Positions 54,224 to 63,498 of a stretch of DNA of 64,000 nt are shown here, piece after piece. Where the stretch lies: contig PLXW01000007.1 of assembly GCA_003151595.1 (NCBI GenBank), positions 4,403-68,402 on the forward strand, in the 5' to 3' direction. The translations under genes were made by a program, and so were the position numbers. The first letter of the stretch is position 1. Each line of letters begins with the position of its first letter. The notes under the pieces are model-generated. The model did no database searches. It was not told where the DNA came from and worked only from the letters and a program-made list of their open reading frames with translations. The DNA comes from Myxococcales bacterium (GTDB taxonomy: Bacteria > Myxococcota > Polyangia > Polyangiales > Polyangiaceae).

Positions 54224-56272
54224 ATGGGACTCGTTCTCTTCTTCGCGATGATGGGCATCGCAGGGCGAGAGATTGCGCGTCGCGTCCTCCGCCGCGACGG
54301 CGCCCCACGCGACGGCATGGAGGTGGGTCCGTACGAGCGAGCGGTCACGACCGCGCTCTTCACGCTCGCGATCGCCGTGGCGCTCTCGTGGGCGCTCGCC
54401 TTACCGAAGCTGCTGACGCGCGAAGGCCTGCTCGTCGGGGCGGCGCTCGTCGCCGCGTGCGCGATCGCAGCCGGGCGGCGACAAGTCGGCGAGGAGATCA
54501 CCGGGCTCGTCCGGCGCGCGCGCGACGCCCCGACGAGAGCGCGAGAGGCGCTGCGTCGCGAAGTGGACGCGGAGACGCTCTGTCGCCTGGCGATGATCGT
54601 GGGGACGCTCGCGCTCGTCGCCACCGTGACGTTCTTCCTGTGGCGGAGCGCGACGGTCCTCACACCGAACCACGACGGCGCCGCCTACCACCTGCCGAGA
54701 GCGGCGATGTTCGTTCGCGCGCACGGCTACGCGAGCGTCGACAGCGCGGACATGCGTCTCGCGCGATGGCCATGCAACTACGAGCTGCTCCTCGCGGACG
54801 CGATGCTCCTCGACGGCAGCGACGTGCACACCGGGTGGGTTTCGGTCGCTGCGCTGGTCCTCTTTCTCCTCGGCGTGGCGGCGCTGGCCGAGCGCTGGTG
54901 GGGGCGCGGGCGTCATGTCCTCGTGGCCGTTCTCTTGGCGGCGGCCATGCCCGTCGTCCTTCTGCACGGCGACACGCACAAGAACGACGTGCTCACCGCC
55001 GCGCTCTTCGTCACGGCGATCACGTTCGCGGCGCGCGCCGCGACCGAAGGGGGTGCCGCGCCATTCTTGGTCGCGCTCACGAGCGTCGCCCTCGCGCTCG
55101 GCACGAAGGGGAGCGCGCTCTTCCTGATCGCAGCGCTGGGACCGCTGGCGGTGTGGGGGTGCGTTCGTCACTGGCGGGCGGGAGCTCGCGTCACGATCGC
55201 CGCGGTCGCGACCTGGTGCGGCGGCGGCGCTGCCCTCTTTCTCGCGCTCGGCGGCACCGTCTACGTTCGCAACGCGATCGAGACGGGGAGTCCGTTCGGA
55301 ACCTACTCTCGCGGGCTCCAGTCGTCCTACGGCGACTGGAAGAACCTATTCCAATTCACGTACCTCGCGTTCGCGCGGCCGTTCTCGGCATCGCCGGAGA
55401 GTGTCTGGGTCCCCTGGCGTCATGCGTATTGGCACTGGGAGCGCTACGACCTCTACCTGTCCGAGTGGGGCCTCCCCACGTCGCTGCTCCTCTTCGCGCT
55501 TCCGTTCGGAATCGCGCGCTACGCCCGGCGCGTCCCCGCGGGCGCCGCGAGCGTGGTCGAACGAATCGCCGGCTCGCTCGTCCTTCTGCTCGCGTTCCTC
55601 CTCATCCTGCCGATCCACTTCGTGCCTGCGGGGTTCTTCGCGTCGTTCGTCCGCTACACGCTCTTCTTTCCGCTGGTGATCTCGATGTGGACCGCCGTCC
55701 CCGCGATCGCCGAGCTCGACGCGCGCGACGATCGCTGGCGGTTCGGCGCTGCGGCGGGACTGATCGCGAGCATCGGAGTGTTCGGCTGGTACGTGGCCAA
55801 CGAAGTGACGCGCGATCTTCTGGAGCCGCTCGACTACGTCCTCGCCATCGCCGAGCACCCCGAGCAACGTCGCACGCGCCGCTCCGCTTGGAACAACAGC
55901 GCCGTCTCTCTCGTCGATCGCGTGGCCGGTCCGGACGACGTGATCGCCCTCGACGGCGGCTGGGACAGCGCGTCGTACTACTGCTACGGCGCCGAGCTTC
56001 GGCGCGGGGTCGTCACGCTTCACCCGGAGCGCGGCTCGCCCGTCGAGATTCCGAGCGAGGCCAGGTGGGTGGTCGTCGATCGGATCGACGGGATCGTCTA
56101 CGGCGACCCGGGCTTCCGCGACTTCGGCGACTGGACGGGACATTTCATGAAGGGTAAGTCGACCCCCGAAGAGCTCGTCGTGTTCGACCAGCTGTCGAGC
56201 GACCCGCACTTCAAGCTCGTGTATCGCTACCCGGAAATGAATCAGGCGATCTTCGAGCGTGTGAGTCGGTGA
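54224..56272 (+). CDS. GT-C-like polytopic membrane protein, paralog B
   Basis: 682 aa. Same architecture as paralog A: about twelve helices, TPNHDGAAYHLPRAAMFVRA, MRLARWPCNYELLLADAMLL, AERWWGRGRHVLVAV, HKNDVLTAALFVTAITF, ALGTKGSALFLIAALGPLAV and a C-terminal soluble segment. More than half of the residues are identical to paralog A by eye. Divergent from the GT2 gene, 77 bases apart. Its stop overlaps the end of the flippase-like gene on the other strand by 31 bases. Probable role is glycan transfer from a polyprenyl-phosphate sugar. Confidence 0.75.
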   Translation: MGLVLFFAMMGIAGREIARRVLRRDGAPRDGMEVGPYERAVTTALFTLAIAVALSWALALPKLLTREGLLVGAALVAACAIAAGRRQVGEEITGLVRRARDAPTRAREALRREVDAETLCRLAMIVGTLALVATVTFFLWRSATVLTPNHDGAAYHLPRAAMFVRAHGYASVDSADMRLARWPCNYELLLADAMLLDGSDVHTGWVSVAALVLFLLGVAALAERWWGRGRHVLVAVLLAAAMPVVLLHGDTHKNDVLTAALFVTAITFAARAATEGGAAPFLVALTSVALALGTKGSALFLIAALGPLAVWGCVRHWRAGARVTIAAVATWCGGGAALFLALGGTVYVRNAIETGSPFGTYSRGLQSSYGDWKNLFQFTYLAFARPFSASPESVWVPWRHAYWHWERYDLYLSEWGLPTSLLLFALPFGIARYARRVPAGAASVVERIAGSLVLLLAFLLILPIHFVPAGFFASFVRYTLFFPLVISMWTAVPAIAELDARDDRWRFGAAAGLIASIGVFGWYVANEVTRDLLEPLDYVLAIAEHPEQRRTRRSAWNNSAVSLVDRVAGPDDVIALDGGWDSASYYCYGAELRRGVVTLHPERGSPVEIPSEARWVVVDRIDGIVYGDPGFRDFGDWTGHFMKGKSTPEELVVFDQLSSDPHFKLVYRYPEMNQAIFERVSR

Positions 56273-57303
56273 AGCGGGTCGCGCGACGCGAGGTACGGAA
56301 AGATCCCTAGAAGCGACAGGGCCGTCTGACTGACCAGGTAGACGTTGAACGCGGTCGCTTCGCCTGGGAGCCCGACCAGCGCGAACAGGGCACCGAAGGC
56401 GACGTGGCCGATTCCGAAGCCAGCCACCGAGAGCGGAAGGACGAGCGACAGCACGCCGAACGGAAAGAGAACCAGCGGCAAGAGCGGATCGATCCCCGGG
56501 TAGAGCGCGAGGGTCGTCACCGTGAGGCAGAGCCCGTTCGAGAGCTGGATGCACACGCTGATGCCGATCGTTTGCGCGAGCACCCGTCCGTGCCCCGCGA
56601 GACGCCGGATGCCTCGGGCGCCGGGGGCGAGCATGCGGAGCGGACCGCGCGCCAGACGATCGGCGAGCCGGTCGCCGTACGCGCGCGCGAGGATCGCGAA
56701 CGTCACCATTCCCATCACCGCCGTGCCGGTGAGCGCGAGGCAGGCGAAGACGAAGGGGCGCACGTGCGGATCGCCGAGCAGCGTGTGCGCGCGGAGCGGA
56801 AGAACGATGAGGCACGTGAGAAGGAGCCCGAACAGGCCGACGAGGCGCTCGACCACGGGGAGAGTGAGGAGCTCGGCGCGGTGCTCCTTCCCGTCCGTCG
56901 TCATGAGGGCCATGTTCTTCATCACCTCGCCGCCGATGTTCCCGGGAACGATCACGTTGGCGAAGAGCGCGGCGAGCTGGAGACGCGCGGCGCGAGCGAA
57001 TGCTACGTGGACGTCGATGGCGCGAAGGAGGAGCCACCAGCGAAACGCCCCGGCCATCCAGTAGCTGCCGACCCACGCGAGGAGCGAGACCATCGCGAGC
57101 CAGGGCGAGGTCCCGAGCACCCGCAGCGCGCCGAAATCGACGGCGCCGAAATGCGCCATGGCCGCGAGCAACGCGGCCGCCGCCGCGAGCTTGGCGAGGA
57201 AAACGAGGCGCGCGCGCACGTGGCCGAGGAGGGTAGTCGATTCGCTGCGGACCGCGATAATTCCGCTGTCCGCACCCCTGCGCGTCGCGTCATCCACCAG
57301 CAC
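56242..57303 (-). CDS. Flippase-like membrane protein (UPF0104/AglD2-like)
   Basis: 353 aa with about eight transmembrane helices. WLAMVSLLAWVGSYWMAGAF, RLQLAALFANVIVPGNIGGE, LTLPVVERLVGLFGLLLTCL and LPLSVAGFGIGHVAFGALFA are the signature stretches of the lysylphosphatidylglycerol-synthase-TM / UPF0104 family, which includes flippases for lipid-linked glycans and phospholipids. It could move polyprenyl-linked sugar across the membrane for the neighbouring GT-C proteins. It overlaps the convergent gene's 3' end by 31 bases. The start at 57303 is not well fixed. Confidence 0.82.
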   Translation of the reverse strand: MLVDDATRRGADSGIIAVRSESTTLLGHVRARLVFLAKLAAAAALLAAMAHFGAVDFGALRVLGTSPWLAMVSLLAWVGSYWMAGAFRWWLLLRAIDVHVAFARAARLQLAALFANVIVPGNIGGEVMKNMALMTTDGKEHRAELLTLPVVERLVGLFGLLLTCLIVLPLRAHTLLGDPHVRPFVFACLALTGTAVMGMVTFAILARAYGDRLADRLARGPLRMLAPGARGIRRLAGHGRVLAQTIGISVCIQLSNGLCLTVTTLALYPGIDPLLPLVLFPFGVLSLVLPLSVAGFGIGHVAFGALFALVGLPGEATAFNVYLVSQTALSLLGIFPYLASRDPLHRLTRSKIA

Positions 57304-57412
57304 AGTCGCGTGAGACCTGGCCGCGAACCGATTCAGAGACTAGATTCCGCGCGCTCGCTCAGAAGCTCGATCTCAATTCCCGAGGGGCCCACCCCGGACC
57401 GGAGCGCATCCC

Positions 57413-58333
57413 ATGGTCGACAAGCTGCAGAAGATCTGGCTCGACGGCGAGCTCGTCGACTGGGACGAAGCGAAGGTCCACATCCTCACGCACTCGCTGC
57501 ACTACGGCCTGGGCGGCTTCGAGGGGATCCGCGCGTACAAGCGCGCCGACGGGAAGTCGTACGTCTTCCGGCTCACCGAGCACATCAATCGGCTCTTCGA
57601 CACGTGCAAGCTGTGCCTCCTGCAGCCGAAGTTCACGAAGGAGCAGATCGCCAACGCTTGCCTCGACACGCTCCGCGCGAACGGGATGGCCGAGGGGTAT
57701 CTCCGCCCGATGATCTTCGTCGGCGAAGGGGCCATGGGCATCTACGCGCCGAACAACCCGGTGCGGGCCACGGTCATTTGCTGGAAGTGGGGCGCGTACC
57801 TCGGTGAAGACGCGCTGAAGAAGGGGATCCGCGCGAAGATCTCATCGTACGCGCGGCACCACATCAACATCAGCCTCGCGAAGGCGAAGATGATGGGGCA
57901 GTACACGAACAGCGTGCTCGCCAAGCGCGAAGCGAAGCTGGGCGGCTACGACGAAGCGATCCTGCTCGACTCGCAGGGGTACGTGTCCGAAGGCTCGGGC
58001 GAGAACATCTTCATCGTGAAGAAGGGCGTCCTTCACACGCCGGATCTGTCGAGCTCGATCCTCGAAGGGATCACGCGCGAGACGATCCTCACGATCGCCC
58101 GCGAAGAAGGGGTCGCCGTTCACGAAGGGCGCCTCACGCGCGACCAGCTCTGGCTCGCGGACGAAGCGTTCCTCACCGGGACCGCGGCCGAGGTCACGCC
58201 GATTCGCGAGGTCGATGATCGCGCGATCGGCGAAGGGGTCGTCGGGCCGGTCACGCGGCGGTTGCAGGAGCGGTTCTTCGAGATCGTTCGCGGCGGCGAT
58301 ACGTCGCACCCCGAGTGGCTCACGAAGGTCTGA
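57413..58333 (+). CDS. ilvE: Branched-chain amino acid aminotransferase
   Basis: 306 aa. Class IV aminotransferase motifs: VHILTHSLHYGLGGFEGIRA, RLTEHINRLFDTCKL, SLAKAKMMGQYTNSVLA with the Schiff-base Lys159, GYDEAILLDSQGYVSEGSGE, LEGITRETILTIAREEG and FLTGTAAEVTPIREVD. It performs the last step of leucine, isoleucine and valine synthesis, also the first step of their catabolism. The next gene overlaps its end by 19 bases, so the following envelope operon may be read with it. Confidence 0.95.
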   Translation: MVDKLQKIWLDGELVDWDEAKVHILTHSLHYGLGGFEGIRAYKRADGKSYVFRLTEHINRLFDTCKLCLLQPKFTKEQIANACLDTLRANGMAEGYLRPMIFVGEGAMGIYAPNNPVRATVICWKWGAYLGEDALKKGIRAKISSYARHHINISLAKAKMMGQYTNSVLAKREAKLGGYDEAILLDSQGYVSEGSGENIFIVKKGVLHTPDLSSSILEGITRETILTIAREEGVAVHEGRLTRDQLWLADEAFLTGTAAEVTPIREVDDRAIGEGVVGPVTRRLQERFFEIVRGGDTSHPEWLTKV

Positions 58334-58986
58334 GCTTCGGGCGGGCGGCTCTCGCGTCGGCGATCGCCCTCGGCGTCGTCGCGTGCGGGCCTGCCGCGCC
58401 GGCGGTGCAGACGGCGAACGTCGACCGCGGGGCGTCGGAACCGAGCGCGCCGTTTCCCGAGTCGAGCGCCGACTGGAGCGGCGTGCACTCGGGGCGGTTC
58501 GCGATGACGATCCCGCTGCCGCACGCCAGCGGGTGGGCGGTGGACGATCGCTCGCGCGCCGAACTGGTCGCGATCGATCACGCGACAAAGTCGTCGCTGG
58601 TGGTGCTGCGCGAGCTCGAGCCCGATCTCGTGAACCACACGATGTGCGAAGGGCGCGCGCGCGCGCTGGGGCTCGTGCCCACCGGTGCGACGCGGACGAT
58701 CGAGGACGTCGTGACCACGGGGCCCGAGGCGTTCGATACGCGCGTGCGGGTGGCGATCGAAGCGCGCGGCGGCGCCTCCGGGCCGCTCGTGGGGCACGTG
58801 ATGGCGTTCGGCGCGTACGTGCGAAAGTGCCTGTTCGTTCACCTGACGACGTCGGTCGCGTCGGAGGCCGACGAGGCGACGCTCTCGCAGCGCATGGCGA
58901 TGGCGCGCGTGAAGATGGTCGCCGGAATCACGATCGACGAGCTGGATACCGTGCCGCGCGCAAGCCCGGTAGTCTCCCGTCCGTGA
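58315..58986 (+). CDS. Lipoprotein of unknown function
   Basis: 223 aa from GTG at 58315, overlapping ilvE by 19 bases. Signal peptide with lipobox LGVVAC (Cys24). The mature part is a single mixed alpha/beta domain (RFAMTIPLPHASGWAVDDRS, SSLVVLRELEPDLVNH, VGHVMAFGAYVRKCLFVHLT). No catalytic motif recognised. The next gene overlaps by GTGA, making it the first gene of a coupled membrane-protein operon after ilvE. Confidence 0.75.
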   Translation: MAHEGLSFGRAALASAIALGVVACGPAAPAVQTANVDRGASEPSAPFPESSADWSGVHSGRFAMTIPLPHASGWAVDDRSRAELVAIDHATKSSLVVLRELEPDLVNHTMCEGRARALGLVPTGATRTIEDVVTTGPEAFDTRVRVAIEARGGASGPLVGHVMAFGAYVRKCLFVHLTTSVASEADEATLSQRMAMARVKMVAGITIDELDTVPRASPVVSRP

Positions 58987-59801
58987 ACGCGACGTCCGCT
59001 CCGCTCGACACGAGCGTCGCCATCGAGACACCTGAGCACATCGTCTTCCGCTACCGCATCGCCGGCCCCGCGCGGCGGATGCTGGCGTACTTCCTCGACG
59101 TGGTCCTCTGCTACGGCGTGCTCTTCGTTCTGGTGGTGCTCATCGTCATCGCCGGCATCGGCGGCTCGATGGAAGACGTGAAGAGCGCGTCGGCGAAGCT
59201 CGGCATCGGGCTCGTGCTGCTCCTCGTGTTCGCGGCGCAGTGGGGATACTTCGTGGTGTGGGAAGCGTTGAAGGGAGCGTCGCCGGGGAAGATGGCGTGC
59301 GGGCTGCGCGTGGTGACGACGACCGGGAGACCGATCGGGTTCGCGGCCGCGGCGCTGCGCAACGTGCTGCGCGCGGCCGACGCGCTGCCGAGCGGGTACG
59401 CCGTGGGGCTCGGAGCGATGCTGCTGACGTCGCGGTTTCAACGGCTGGGCGATCTGGTCGCGGGGACCATGGTGATCGTGCCCGAGCGTCCGCGCGCGGC
59501 GACCGTCATTCGCGTGCTCCCTCCTCCGCAACCGCACGAGCTCGTCGATCTCCCGGACGACGTTCGCCTCGACGCCGACGAGCGCACGGCGATCGAGATG
59601 TTCCTGCGCCGCCGCGGCACGCTGGGCGTCGCGCGCGAACGCGAGCTCGCCGAGATCCTGGCCGAGCCGCTGGCGAGGCGGTTCGGGTACCGCTTGCCGG
59701 ATCCCGCGCGCGCACTGGCGGTCCTCTACGATCGCGCGGCCAACGGTGGGCGCGGCGAAGCGCCGCCGTCGTCGCGCTTCCCGCCGGCGAGGAGCGCGTG
59801 A
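58983..59801 (+). CDS. RDD-family membrane protein
   Basis: 272 aa from the GTG at 58983 (GTGA overlap). An RDD domain: FRYRIAGPARRMLAYFLDVV, then EALKGASPGKMACGLRVVTT, and FQRLGDLVAGTMVIV, with three to four helices. The C-terminal about 90 residues are soluble (DERTAIEMFLRRRGTLG). The family is often a transporter or operon partner of DUF4129/MoxR systems, as here. Function unknown. Confidence 0.85.
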   Translation: MNATSAPLDTSVAIETPEHIVFRYRIAGPARRMLAYFLDVVLCYGVLFVLVVLIVIAGIGGSMEDVKSASAKLGIGLVLLLVFAAQWGYFVVWEALKGASPGKMACGLRVVTTTGRPIGFAAAALRNVLRAADALPSGYAVGLGAMLLTSRFQRLGDLVAGTMVIVPERPRAATVIRVLPPPQPHELVDLPDDVRLDADERTAIEMFLRRRGTLGVARERELAEILAEPLARRFGYRLPDPARALAVLYDRAANGGRGEAPPSSRFPPARSA

Positions 59802-59805
59802 ACCG

Positions 59806-60816
59806 ATGAGAACGCGCATCGGCGCCATCAACGAGGCCTCGTTCGTCGAGCGGCGGCAGAGCGAGTGGGCCGACCTCGAAGGACTCATCGCGCGCGCGGG
59901 TCACCGGAAGATCGCGACGCTCGCGCCCGACGAGATCGCGCGCATCTCGCCGCTGTACCGCGACGTGTGCGCCGATCTCGCGCGCGCCCAGGCTGCTCGA
60001 TACGGCGCGTCGCTGCTCGAGTACCTGCACGGGCTCACGGCGTCGGCGCACGGGCTTCTGTATGCGCTCCCACCGCGCGCCTCGATCGACGCGCGCGCGC
60101 GTCTTCGCTCCTGGGCCTCCACGTTCCCGCGCGTCTTCCGCGCGCACAAGGGGGCGATGGCGCTCGCGTTCATTCTCTTCTTCGCGCCGATGCTCGCCGG
60201 CCTCCTGGCGACGCTCGCGCACCCCGACTTCGCGTTCCACGTCGCGCCCGAGTCGATGCTCCGCCCGCTCACCGAGGCGTACGCCAAGGGCTTCTCCGCG
60301 GGGCGCGACTCGAGCGAAGGCGCGCTCATGGCCGGCTTCTACGTGAACAACAACGTCGGCATCGCGCTCCGTTGCTTCGCGGTCGGCATCTTCGGCGGCG
60401 TCGGCTCGGCGTTCTACCTCGTGCAAAACGGGCTCGCGACGGGCGCCATCCTCGGGTACGTCGCGTCGCAAGGCGCGGGGGGAAACATCGTCACGTTCGT
60501 CACAGCAGGGCACAGCGCGTTCGAGCTGAGCGCGATCTGCATCGCCGGCGGCGCGGGGCTCATGCTCGGCTGGTCGGCGATCGCGCCTGGAAACAGGTCG
60601 CGACTCGCGTCGCTCGAAGCGGCCGGGCGTGACGCGGTCGTGCTGGTGAGCGGCGCGGCGGTGATGCTGTTCATCGCCGCCGGGATCGAAGCGTACTGGT
60701 CGGGGTCGAGCGCGCCGGCGATCGTGAAGCGGTGCGTCGGGCTCGGGCTCTTCGTGCTCGTCACGCTGTTCCTTGTGCTCGTGGGGCGCGACGAAGACTC
60801 GAGGACGAGCAAGTGA
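59806..60816 (+). CDS. SpoIIM-family membrane protein
   Basis: 336 aa from the ATG at 59806. Soluble N-terminal helices (MRTRIGAINEASFVERRQSE, LEGLIARAG), then five to six helices: MALAFILFFAPMLAGLLATL, GFYVNNNVGIALRCFAVGIF, SAFYLVQNGLATGAILGYVA, and the motif GHSAFELSAICIAGGAGLML of the stage II sporulation protein M (DUF95) family. Such proteins occur beyond sporulating bacteria, next to RDD and MoxR genes. Role here probably in envelope remodelling (inference). Ends in a GTGA overlap. Confidence 0.88.
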   Translation: MRTRIGAINEASFVERRQSEWADLEGLIARAGHRKIATLAPDEIARISPLYRDVCADLARAQAARYGASLLEYLHGLTASAHGLLYALPPRASIDARARLRSWASTFPRVFRAHKGAMALAFILFFAPMLAGLLATLAHPDFAFHVAPESMLRPLTEAYAKGFSAGRDSSEGALMAGFYVNNNVGIALRCFAVGIFGGVGSAFYLVQNGLATGAILGYVASQGAGGNIVTFVTAGHSAFELSAICIAGGAGLMLGWSAIAPGNRSRLASLEAAGRDAVVLVSGAAVMLFIAAGIEAYWSGSSAPAIVKRCVGLGLFVLVTLFLVLVGRDEDSRTSK

Positions 60817-61586
60817 ACATCCTCGAGGCGCGCGTGGCGTTGCGCGATCGCACGGTGATCGACGTGGTCGATCTCGCGCTCCGCTTCGTGATGCGCAGCA
60901 GCGTCGCGTACGCGAAGCTCTCGCTGATCGTGTTGACGCCGTCGTTCCTGGTGACGTGGTGGATCGCCTACGACGCCGGCTGGGGATGGGCCTGGACCTG
61001 GACGCTCCTCATCGCGCCGTTCGCTGCGTCGCCGTTCACCGCGCTCGCGTCGCGCTTGATGTTCGCGCCGAGCGCGGAGATCGGCGAGGTGATCCGCGCG
61101 TCGCTGGCGGCGCTCCCGCGCTTGCTCGGGGTCCGCATTCTCCAGTTCGTCGGCGTCGCGTTCGGCGCGCTAGCGTTTCTCCTGCCGGCGGCGTGGTTCC
61201 TGGCGCTGTTCCTCTTCACGAACGAGATCGTCGTCCTCGAGCGCGCGACCGTCGGCGGCGCGCTGGCGCGCATGCAGCGGCTCCTCACGGGCGGGAGCGG
61301 CGACGCGATCCTCGCGGTGCTCTTCCTCCTCGCGCTCCACATCATGGCCGTGTTCCTGGGCGACGTGGTCGGGCGCGGCATCCTGGAAGACGTGCTCGAG
61401 ATCGCGCCGCCACCGTCGATCTTCGTCGCCAAGGGGAGCACGCTCGGCCTCGCTGCGTTCTGGTGCTTCGTGCCGTTCGCGGCAACGTGCCGGTTCCTCC
61501 TCTACGTGAACGTGCGAACGCGCAACGAAGGTTGGGACGTGCAGACGCGGTTCGCGGCGATCGCGGCGCGCACGGAGGAAGCGTGA
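60813..61586 (+). CDS. Polytopic membrane protein of the SpoIIM/RDD operon
   Basis: 257 aa from the GTG at 60813. About five hydrophobic helices; between the first helices are Trp-rich stretches (WAWTWTLLIAPFAASPFTAL). Partial similarity to DUF4013 or YciC-type proteins in pattern, but no secure match. GTGA overlaps on both sides couple it to the SpoIIM gene and to the next gene. It is likely a structural partner in the same complex. Confidence 0.7.
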   Translation: MNILEARVALRDRTVIDVVDLALRFVMRSSVAYAKLSLIVLTPSFLVTWWIAYDAGWGWAWTWTLLIAPFAASPFTALASRLMFAPSAEIGEVIRASLAALPRLLGVRILQFVGVAFGALAFLLPAAWFLALFLFTNEIVVLERATVGGALARMQRLLTGGSGDAILAVLFLLALHIMAVFLGDVVGRGILEDVLEIAPPPSIFVAKGSTLGLAAFWCFVPFAATCRFLLYVNVRTRNEGWDVQTRFAAIAARTEEA

Positions 61587-63487
61587 GGCGCGCGGTCGTT
61601 GCCGTCGTGCTGGCGTGGGCGACGGTCGCCGGCGCGGCGAACGCGAGGCCGGTGAAGGAGCCCGCGGGCGGGTTCGATCCCGCGGGCGCCGACTCGGTCG
61701 TCCTGCGCGCGCGGCACGAAGGGCTCGACGACTTCTGCACCAAGACGAGCACGCCGCTCTCGCCGCGCGCCCGCGCGATGTGCCCGATGGCCGCGCAGAT
61801 CCCGCACTGCGATGCGTTCGTCGCCGCGTGCAACGACAAGCCGCCGGACCTCGACAAGCTCCCGCACTGGAACCTGGCGTGGTTGGCCGGCCTCCTCGGA
61901 TCGCTGGCGAGCGGCGTGGTGTGGCTGCTGGTGGCGGTCGTGGTCGGGCTCATCGCGTGGTTCGTCGTGTCGGCGGTGGGGCGCGCGCGGAAGGACACGC
62001 ACCTCGCCAGCCCTTCGCAGAAGGCCGCGGTGACGCACGATCCGTTGGCCGAGGCGCTCGACGCGCCGTCGGACGCGGAGACGCTCCTTCAACGGGCGAA
62101 CGAGCACGCACAGCGGGGCGAGCTCGATCGCGCCGCGCTCCTCTACCTGGCCGCGGCGCTTCGTGCGCTCGATCGACGCGGCGCGATCCGGATCGCGCGC
62201 CATCGCACGAACGGCGAGTACGTCCGCGCCTGCAAGGAGACGGAGGCCACGCCGCAGCTCCGCATGATCGTCCGAGCCGTCGACCGCGTGCAATTCGGAC
62301 GCGAGGCGCCGACGCGCGAAGCGATCGCCGACGTGGCCTCACGCGCCGCGTGGATCGTGCGCGCCGTGGCGATGGCGTCGCTCGTGCTCTTGCTCGGAGG
62401 GTGCTCCATTCCGGAGCACGGTCCGGTCCTTCGAAGTGAAGACCCCGGCGGTGACGATCTCTTCATGGCCGTGCTCGAGCGCCAGGGGGCCGACGTCGCG
62501 CGGCTCGGCGGGTCGCTCTCGTCGCTGGCGCTCCCCGAGCACAACGAGAAGACGCCGCTGGTGGTGGTCGACGTGTCGCGCACCCCACTCGAGGAGGAGG
62601 CGCGCGTGCACCTCGTACGCTGGGTGAGCGCCGGAGGGCGACTGCTCCTCGCGGGCGACGTGAAGGCGTGGCCCGAGGAGTTCAAGGCGAAGCCGAAGGA
62701 GTCGTGGACGCCGAAGGTGACGTTCACGTTCCCCGATCCCGAAGAGAGCGAGGAAGACGAGGCGACCCAGGACGCGGGCGAACGGACGTTCACCGCGATC
62801 GTCAGCGAGCCGCGCGGGATCGCGTGGGACGAGGACGCTTACGTGCTGGCGACGACCGAAGACAAGGCGACGTACGCCGCGACGCGGGCGTACGACAGCG
62901 GCGTCGTCGTGGGGCTCGCGGGGGACGATCTTCTGACGAACGCCGGGATCTCGGTGGCGCCGAACGCGAAGGCGATCGTGGCCTTGATCGAGCGGTACGC
63001 GCGCGGGCGAAAGATTCGCGTCGCGCTCCCGCAAGATGGGATCTCGCCGCCGTCGAACCCGCTGTCGGCGCTGCTCCACGCCGGGCTCGGGCTCGCGCTC
63101 GCGCACGCGGCGTTCGCGACGGCGCTCCTGATGCTTGCGTTCGGGATCCGGCAAGCGCGCGCGCGCGCGGATGCGGCCCCCGCCCGACGCGCCTGGACCG
63201 AGCACGTGGCCGCGACCGGGACGCTGTACGCGCGCGCCAAGCTCGCGCCGCACGCGCTCTTCGCGTACGCGCGCTTCGTCGACGGACGCCTTCGCGCGCG
63301 CATGCCGCGCTCGATGACCGACCCCGCGGCCTTCCTCGCGCTCCGGTCGCGCGCCGACGCCGCGCACTGCGCCGAAGTGTGGGCCCTGGCCACGAGCGCG
63401 CGCTCGGCCGATCGCCCGCGCGGCGACGAGATGACCACCCTCCGCGAGCTGCGCGCGCTGTACGCGGCGGCCATGAAAACCGAGTAG
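61583..63487 (+). CDS. DUF4129-DUF4350 fusion membrane protein
   Basis: 634 aa from the GTG at 61583. Signal-like N-terminus, a TM helix (about 110-135), then a DUF4129-type cytoplasmic region ([40 protein letters not shown]), a second helix with LLLGGC (about 258-275), followed by a DUF4350-type domain: [57 protein letters not shown] final helix (about 495-515) precedes a soluble tail. The two domains are normally separate genes, so this is a fusion or a natural long form. It precedes the MoxR ATPase by 11 bases. Confidence 0.75.
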   Translation: MRRAVVAVVLAWATVAGAANARPVKEPAGGFDPAGADSVVLRARHEGLDDFCTKTSTPLSPRARAMCPMAAQIPHCDAFVAACNDKPPDLDKLPHWNLAWLAGLLGSLASGVVWLLVAVVVGLIAWFVVSAVGRARKDTHLASPSQKAAVTHDPLAEALDAPSDAETLLQRANEHAQRGELDRAALLYLAAALRALDRRGAIRIARHRTNGEYVRACKETEATPQLRMIVRAVDRVQFGREAPTREAIADVASRAAWIVRAVAMASLVLLLGGCSIPEHGPVLRSEDPGGDDLFMAVLERQGADVARLGGSLSSLALPEHNEKTPLVVVDVSRTPLEEEARVHLVRWVSAGGRLLLAGDVKAWPEEFKAKPKESWTPKVTFTFPDPEESEEDEATQDAGERTFTAIVSEPRGIAWDEDAYVLATTEDKATYAATRAYDSGVVVGLAGDDLLTNAGISVAPNAKAIVALIERYARGRKIRVALPQDGISPPSNPLSALLHAGLGLALAHAAFATALLMLAFGIRQARARADAAPARRAWTEHVAATGTLYARAKLAPHALFAYARFVDGRLRARMPRSMTDPAAFLALRSRADAAHCAEVWALATSARSADRPRGDEMTTLRELRALYAAAMKTE

Positions 63488-63498
63488 AGTCCGCCCCC

